NCBI RefSeq assembly: GCF_003368325.1
Contig: NZ_CP031466.1
Location: forward strand, 1,178,001 to 1,242,000
Length of the DNA: 64,000 bases
Reading direction: 5' to 3'
Origin: Paraburkholderia caffeinilytica
Lineage (GTDB): Bacteria > Pseudomonadota > Gammaproteobacteria > Burkholderiales > Burkholderiaceae
The translations under genes were made by a program, and so were the position numbers. This document shows positions 62,278-64,000 of this stretch, piece after piece. The notes under the pieces were generated by a model, which worked only from the letters and a program-made list of their open reading frames with translations, had not been told where the DNA came from and searched no databases. The first letter of the stretch is position 1. Each line of letters starts with the position of its first letter.

Positions 62278-62685
62278 TCACCGCTCCATTGTCGTGTCGA
62301 TCCGTGTGCCCCGTTTGACGAACAGGGTGACGGGTGTCTTCTCGCAGATTTCGGCAAGGCGGGTCCGCTGGCTGTCGTCGAGGGGACCATCGACGGATAC
62401 GGTGCGCCGAATGTACTGACCGCCGTCGCGCTCGACGTGCAATTCCGTGCCGACTTTGATCCGGCCGCCCGGCCATGCTTTCCTCTGCATGTACATTCTG
62501 AGCGTGGCGGCGGTGCATGCCGCGAGACCCGAGAGCACGAATTCGAAGGGAGCCGGGCCGCTGTCCTGCCCCCCTTCGCGAGGCCCTTCATCGCCGAGCA
62601 GGCTGTGGGTGCCCGCATCGACTTTGAGGAGATAGTTGGGTGAGTCTGCGTCCGAGATGGCGGTTGCGATGGCGAGCGTCATCAT
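62278..62685 (-). CDS. OsmC-family peroxiredoxin-like protein
   Basis: This 135-residue OsmC/Ohr-fold protein has the peroxidatic Cys in SGLAACTAATLRMYMQRK and a second one in RLAEICEKTPVT, the standard pair separated by about 60 residues. It reduces organic hydroperoxides or acts as a thiol protein in the cytosol. TGAGGACA precedes the ATG at 62685. Divergent from the DUF1653 gene, 45 bp away. Confidence 0.88.
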   Translation of the reverse strand: MMTLAIATAISDADSPNYLLKVDAGTHSLLGDEGPREGGQDSGPAPFEFVLSGLAACTAATLRMYMQRKAWPGGRIKVGTELHVERDGGQYIRRTVSVDGPLDDSQRTRLAEICEKTPVTLFVKRGTRIDTTMER

Positions 62686-62730
62686 TGTCCTCACTGGTAA
62701 GATTCCGTTGACCCGAACAGGAGTAGCTGC

Positions 62731-62925
62731 ATGGTGCGTTATCGACACTACAAAGGCGGTATTTACGAGCTGGTTTGCGAGGCCACGCTGGAGTCCGATC
62801 CGACGATCACGATGATCGTCTACAAAGCCGGCAATGGTACGATCTGGACGCGTCCGGCTTCGGTGTTTTTCGAGCTGGTCGAAATCGACGGCACCAGGGT
62901 GCCGCGCTTCGCACCGATCAACTAG
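62731..62925 (+). CDS. DUF1653 family protein
   Basis: A complete 64-residue protein of the DUF1653 family: YRHYKGGIYELVCEATLESD, then MIVYKAGNGTIWTRPASVFFELVE (shown in part) and a short end PRFAPIN. The fold is a small beta-barrel and the function is not known. AGGAG 8 nt before ATG supports it. It stands between OsmC and the Pmp3-like gene. Confidence 0.85.
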   Translation: MVRYRHYKGGIYELVCEATLESDPTITMIVYKAGNGTIWTRPASVFFELVEIDGTRVPRFAPIN

Positions 62926-63011
62926 TCTGCCTCGTTCAGGCAATCGTCATCACGATTGTGCTCGAAGAACGTGTGCGGCGAGGCCAATATAAACACACAC
63001 AGGAAATCTGA

Positions 63012-63206
63012 ATGCGTCTTTTGCTTGCCCTCATTCTGCCGTGGTTCCAGTTCTTCACGATCGGCCGGCCGTTTGCCGGCATCATCTGTCTGATCCTGCA
63101 GATCACGCTGATCGGCTGGATTCCGGCCGCGATCTGGTCGGTATATGCGTTGAGCCAGTACAACACCGACAAGAAAATCGCCCGGGCGATGGGCAACGGG
63201 CGGTAA
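63012..63206 (+). CDS. Pmp3/YqaE (UPF0057) family membrane protein
   Basis: A 64-residue inner-membrane protein with two hydrophobic helices (LLLALILPWFQFFTIG and GIICLILQITLIGWIPAAIWSVYAL, shown in part) and a polar end YNTDKKIARAMGNGR. The P-x-x-x-x-I-G-W-I-P-A-x-I-W segment is the Pmp3 signature. Members are induced by salt or membrane stress. AGGAA lies 6 nt before ATG. Confidence 0.85.
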   Translation: MRLLLALILPWFQFFTIGRPFAGIICLILQITLIGWIPAAIWSVYALSQYNTDKKIARAMGNGR

Positions 63207-63349
63207 GGCCGAATGCGGCGTACGTCGTGCGCCGCGCCGGCTGGCGGCGAAGGGCATGCGAGAGGGCTGCCTCCCGCTTCCCGCTTTCGCCGGACTCAGG
63301 CGGCCTGGGTGGGGCGCCGATGGCCGGCCGGCCGCGCATATCGCCTGGA

Positions 63350-63658
63350 TTAGCGCTGCTGTAATTCAATAGCGTCCGGCGCTTCGATCACCGCATCGGT
63401 TTCCGCGATCGCCACACACGGCAGGATGTAGCCTTCCGCTTTTTCTTCCCGGCTCAGACCCGGCCACTCGATCGTGTAGCGCACGCGTCCCGCCGTCATT
63501 TTGCATAGACATGTGCGGCAGGTGCCGTTGCGGCACGAACGCGGCAGACGCAGATTCGCAAAGCCGGCGGCTTCGAGGATCGTGAGCGAATCGGGCGCTT
63601 CGAAGCTTTGGCCGAGCGGCTCGACGCGAACGAGAGGCGGGCGGATAGAGTCGGACAT
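63350..63658 (-). CDS. Plant-type 2Fe-2S ferredoxin
   Basis: This 102-residue ferredoxin has cluster ligands C-x4-C-x2-C in SCRNGTCRTCLCKM and the fourth Cys in YILPCVAIAE. It carries electrons in the cytosol, perhaps to an oxygenase or desaturase. ATG at 63658 is used. The gene lies downstream of a truncated Fis-type regulator on the same strand; no oxygenase or reductase is seen beside it in the window. Confidence 0.9.
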   Translation of the reverse strand: MSDSIRPPLVRVEPLGQSFEAPDSLTILEAAGFANLRLPRSCRNGTCRTCLCKMTAGRVRYTIEWPGLSREEKAEGYILPCVAIAETDAVIEAPDAIELQQR

Positions 63659-63830
63659 CGTGTGAATCGGTGACGGATTGCGCCACACTTTACACGCAGC
63701 GCAGAGTGCCTACAGCACACACGTTCCTGGCGCACGCTTTGCACGCTTAACGTCGCACACCTCGCTTCCCACGAGGCCCGGGAGCACCAGGTCCCACGAA
63801 CACCGAACACCAGGCTCTCGCGTCGCCGTT

Positions 63831-64000
63831 TCAATGAGTCGTGTTGCTCCGCCGCAGATATCGATACACCGTATTTCGCGCAAGCCCCAACTCGCGCGCC
63901 GCAGCCGATACATTGCCGTCGAGTCGCGCGAGCGTTTGCGCGATCAGCGTGGCCTGCCAATCTTCCATCCGCGCGGGCGACGCATTCACGGGTGCACCCG
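63831..64000 (-). CDS. Fis-type activator, C-terminal end (partial)
   Basis: The frame enters from the right edge, so only the last 56 residues are visible. They contain the Fis-family helix-turn-helix: WQATLIAQTLARLDGNVSAA, RELGLARNTVYRYLRR. In this position, after a long regulator, the segment fits the end of a sigma54-dependent activator of the AcoR type. The rest lies outside the window, so neither domain order nor target can be given. Confidence 0.75.
   Translation of the reverse strand, partial: GAPVNASPARMEDWQATLIAQTLARLDGNVSAAARELGLARNTVYRYLRRSNTTH

Noticed and set aside
1..64000. tRNA, rRNA, CRISPR array, intact insertion sequence, prophage
   Set aside because: No T-loop/acceptor patterns, regular spacer-repeat arrays, terminal inverted repeats around a transposase, or phage structural genes were recognised. 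Only the integrase fragment at about 2.1 kb points to a past mobile element.

Overview
The window is GC-rich, densely coded chromosomal DNA. It looks like a Burkholderiales soil or plant-associated bacterium, most likely Paraburkholderia. The signs are a Gram-negative trimeric porin of the Burkholderia type, an oxidative L-rhamnose pathway, H-NS-like short proteins, a second IF-1 gene and many LysR/GntR regulators. This assignment is an inference from gene content and protein style. No rRNA, tRNA, CRISPR array or intact insertion sequence was seen.

Layout. 1-2.2 kb: the end of a sugar-acid MFS transporter and a talarate/galactarate dehydratase-like enolase, followed by an integrase remnant. 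2.2-14.4 kb: scattered housekeeping and accessory genes (fatty acid desaturase, CDP-diacylglycerol pyrophosphatase, amidase, FMN reductase, J-domain protein, LMW phosphatase, fasciclin protein, H-NS-like protein, SDR, secreted hydrolase). Among them is an unannotated candidate small RNA at about 7.7 kb with exposed anti-Shine-Dalgarno motifs.

14.7-24.8 kb: an L-rhamnose catabolic and uptake locus. It encodes 2-keto-3-deoxy-L-rhamnonate dehydrogenase, L-rhamnonate dehydratase, L-rhamnose 1-dehydrogenase, a divergent GbpR-like LysR regulator, rhamnose mutarotase, a rhamnonolactonase-like amidohydrolase and a complete ABC importer (ATPase, two permeases, binding protein). Rhamnose would enter through the importer, be anomerised, oxidised to lactone, hydrolysed, dehydrated and oxidised again. 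The last hydrolase is not in the window.

24.8-38.1 kb: a stress and low-oxygen physiology block. It holds a host-attachment-family protein, a cysteine-less DksA-like protein, a ClpK/ClpG-type disaggregase, an FdhF/YdeP molybdoenzyme, a CioAB-type quinol oxidase, a bestrophin-like channel and moaA-moaE-moaD, which could supply molybdenum cofactor to the neighbouring molybdoenzyme. 38.1-44.5 kb: a MocR-type regulator, a LysR regulator, a DyP peroxidase with an encapsulin-loading tail overlapping the encapsulin shell gene, a 47-residue membrane protein and a porin.

44.5-52.6 kb: an FbpABC-type ABC importer with a fused permease, divergent from a TctDE/QseBC-like two-component system, then the nitrate-sensing pair NasT-NasS without nitrate-assimilation genes. 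52.7-64 kb: a TPR-glycosyltransferase, a subtilisin-like lipoprotein, a CynX-type MFS exporter divergent from a GntR regulator with two operator-like palindromes, a second IF-1, several small conserved proteins, a YheO-type regulator, OsmC, DUF1653, Pmp3/YqaE, a 2Fe-2S ferredoxin and the C-terminal end of a Fis-type activator cut by the window edge.
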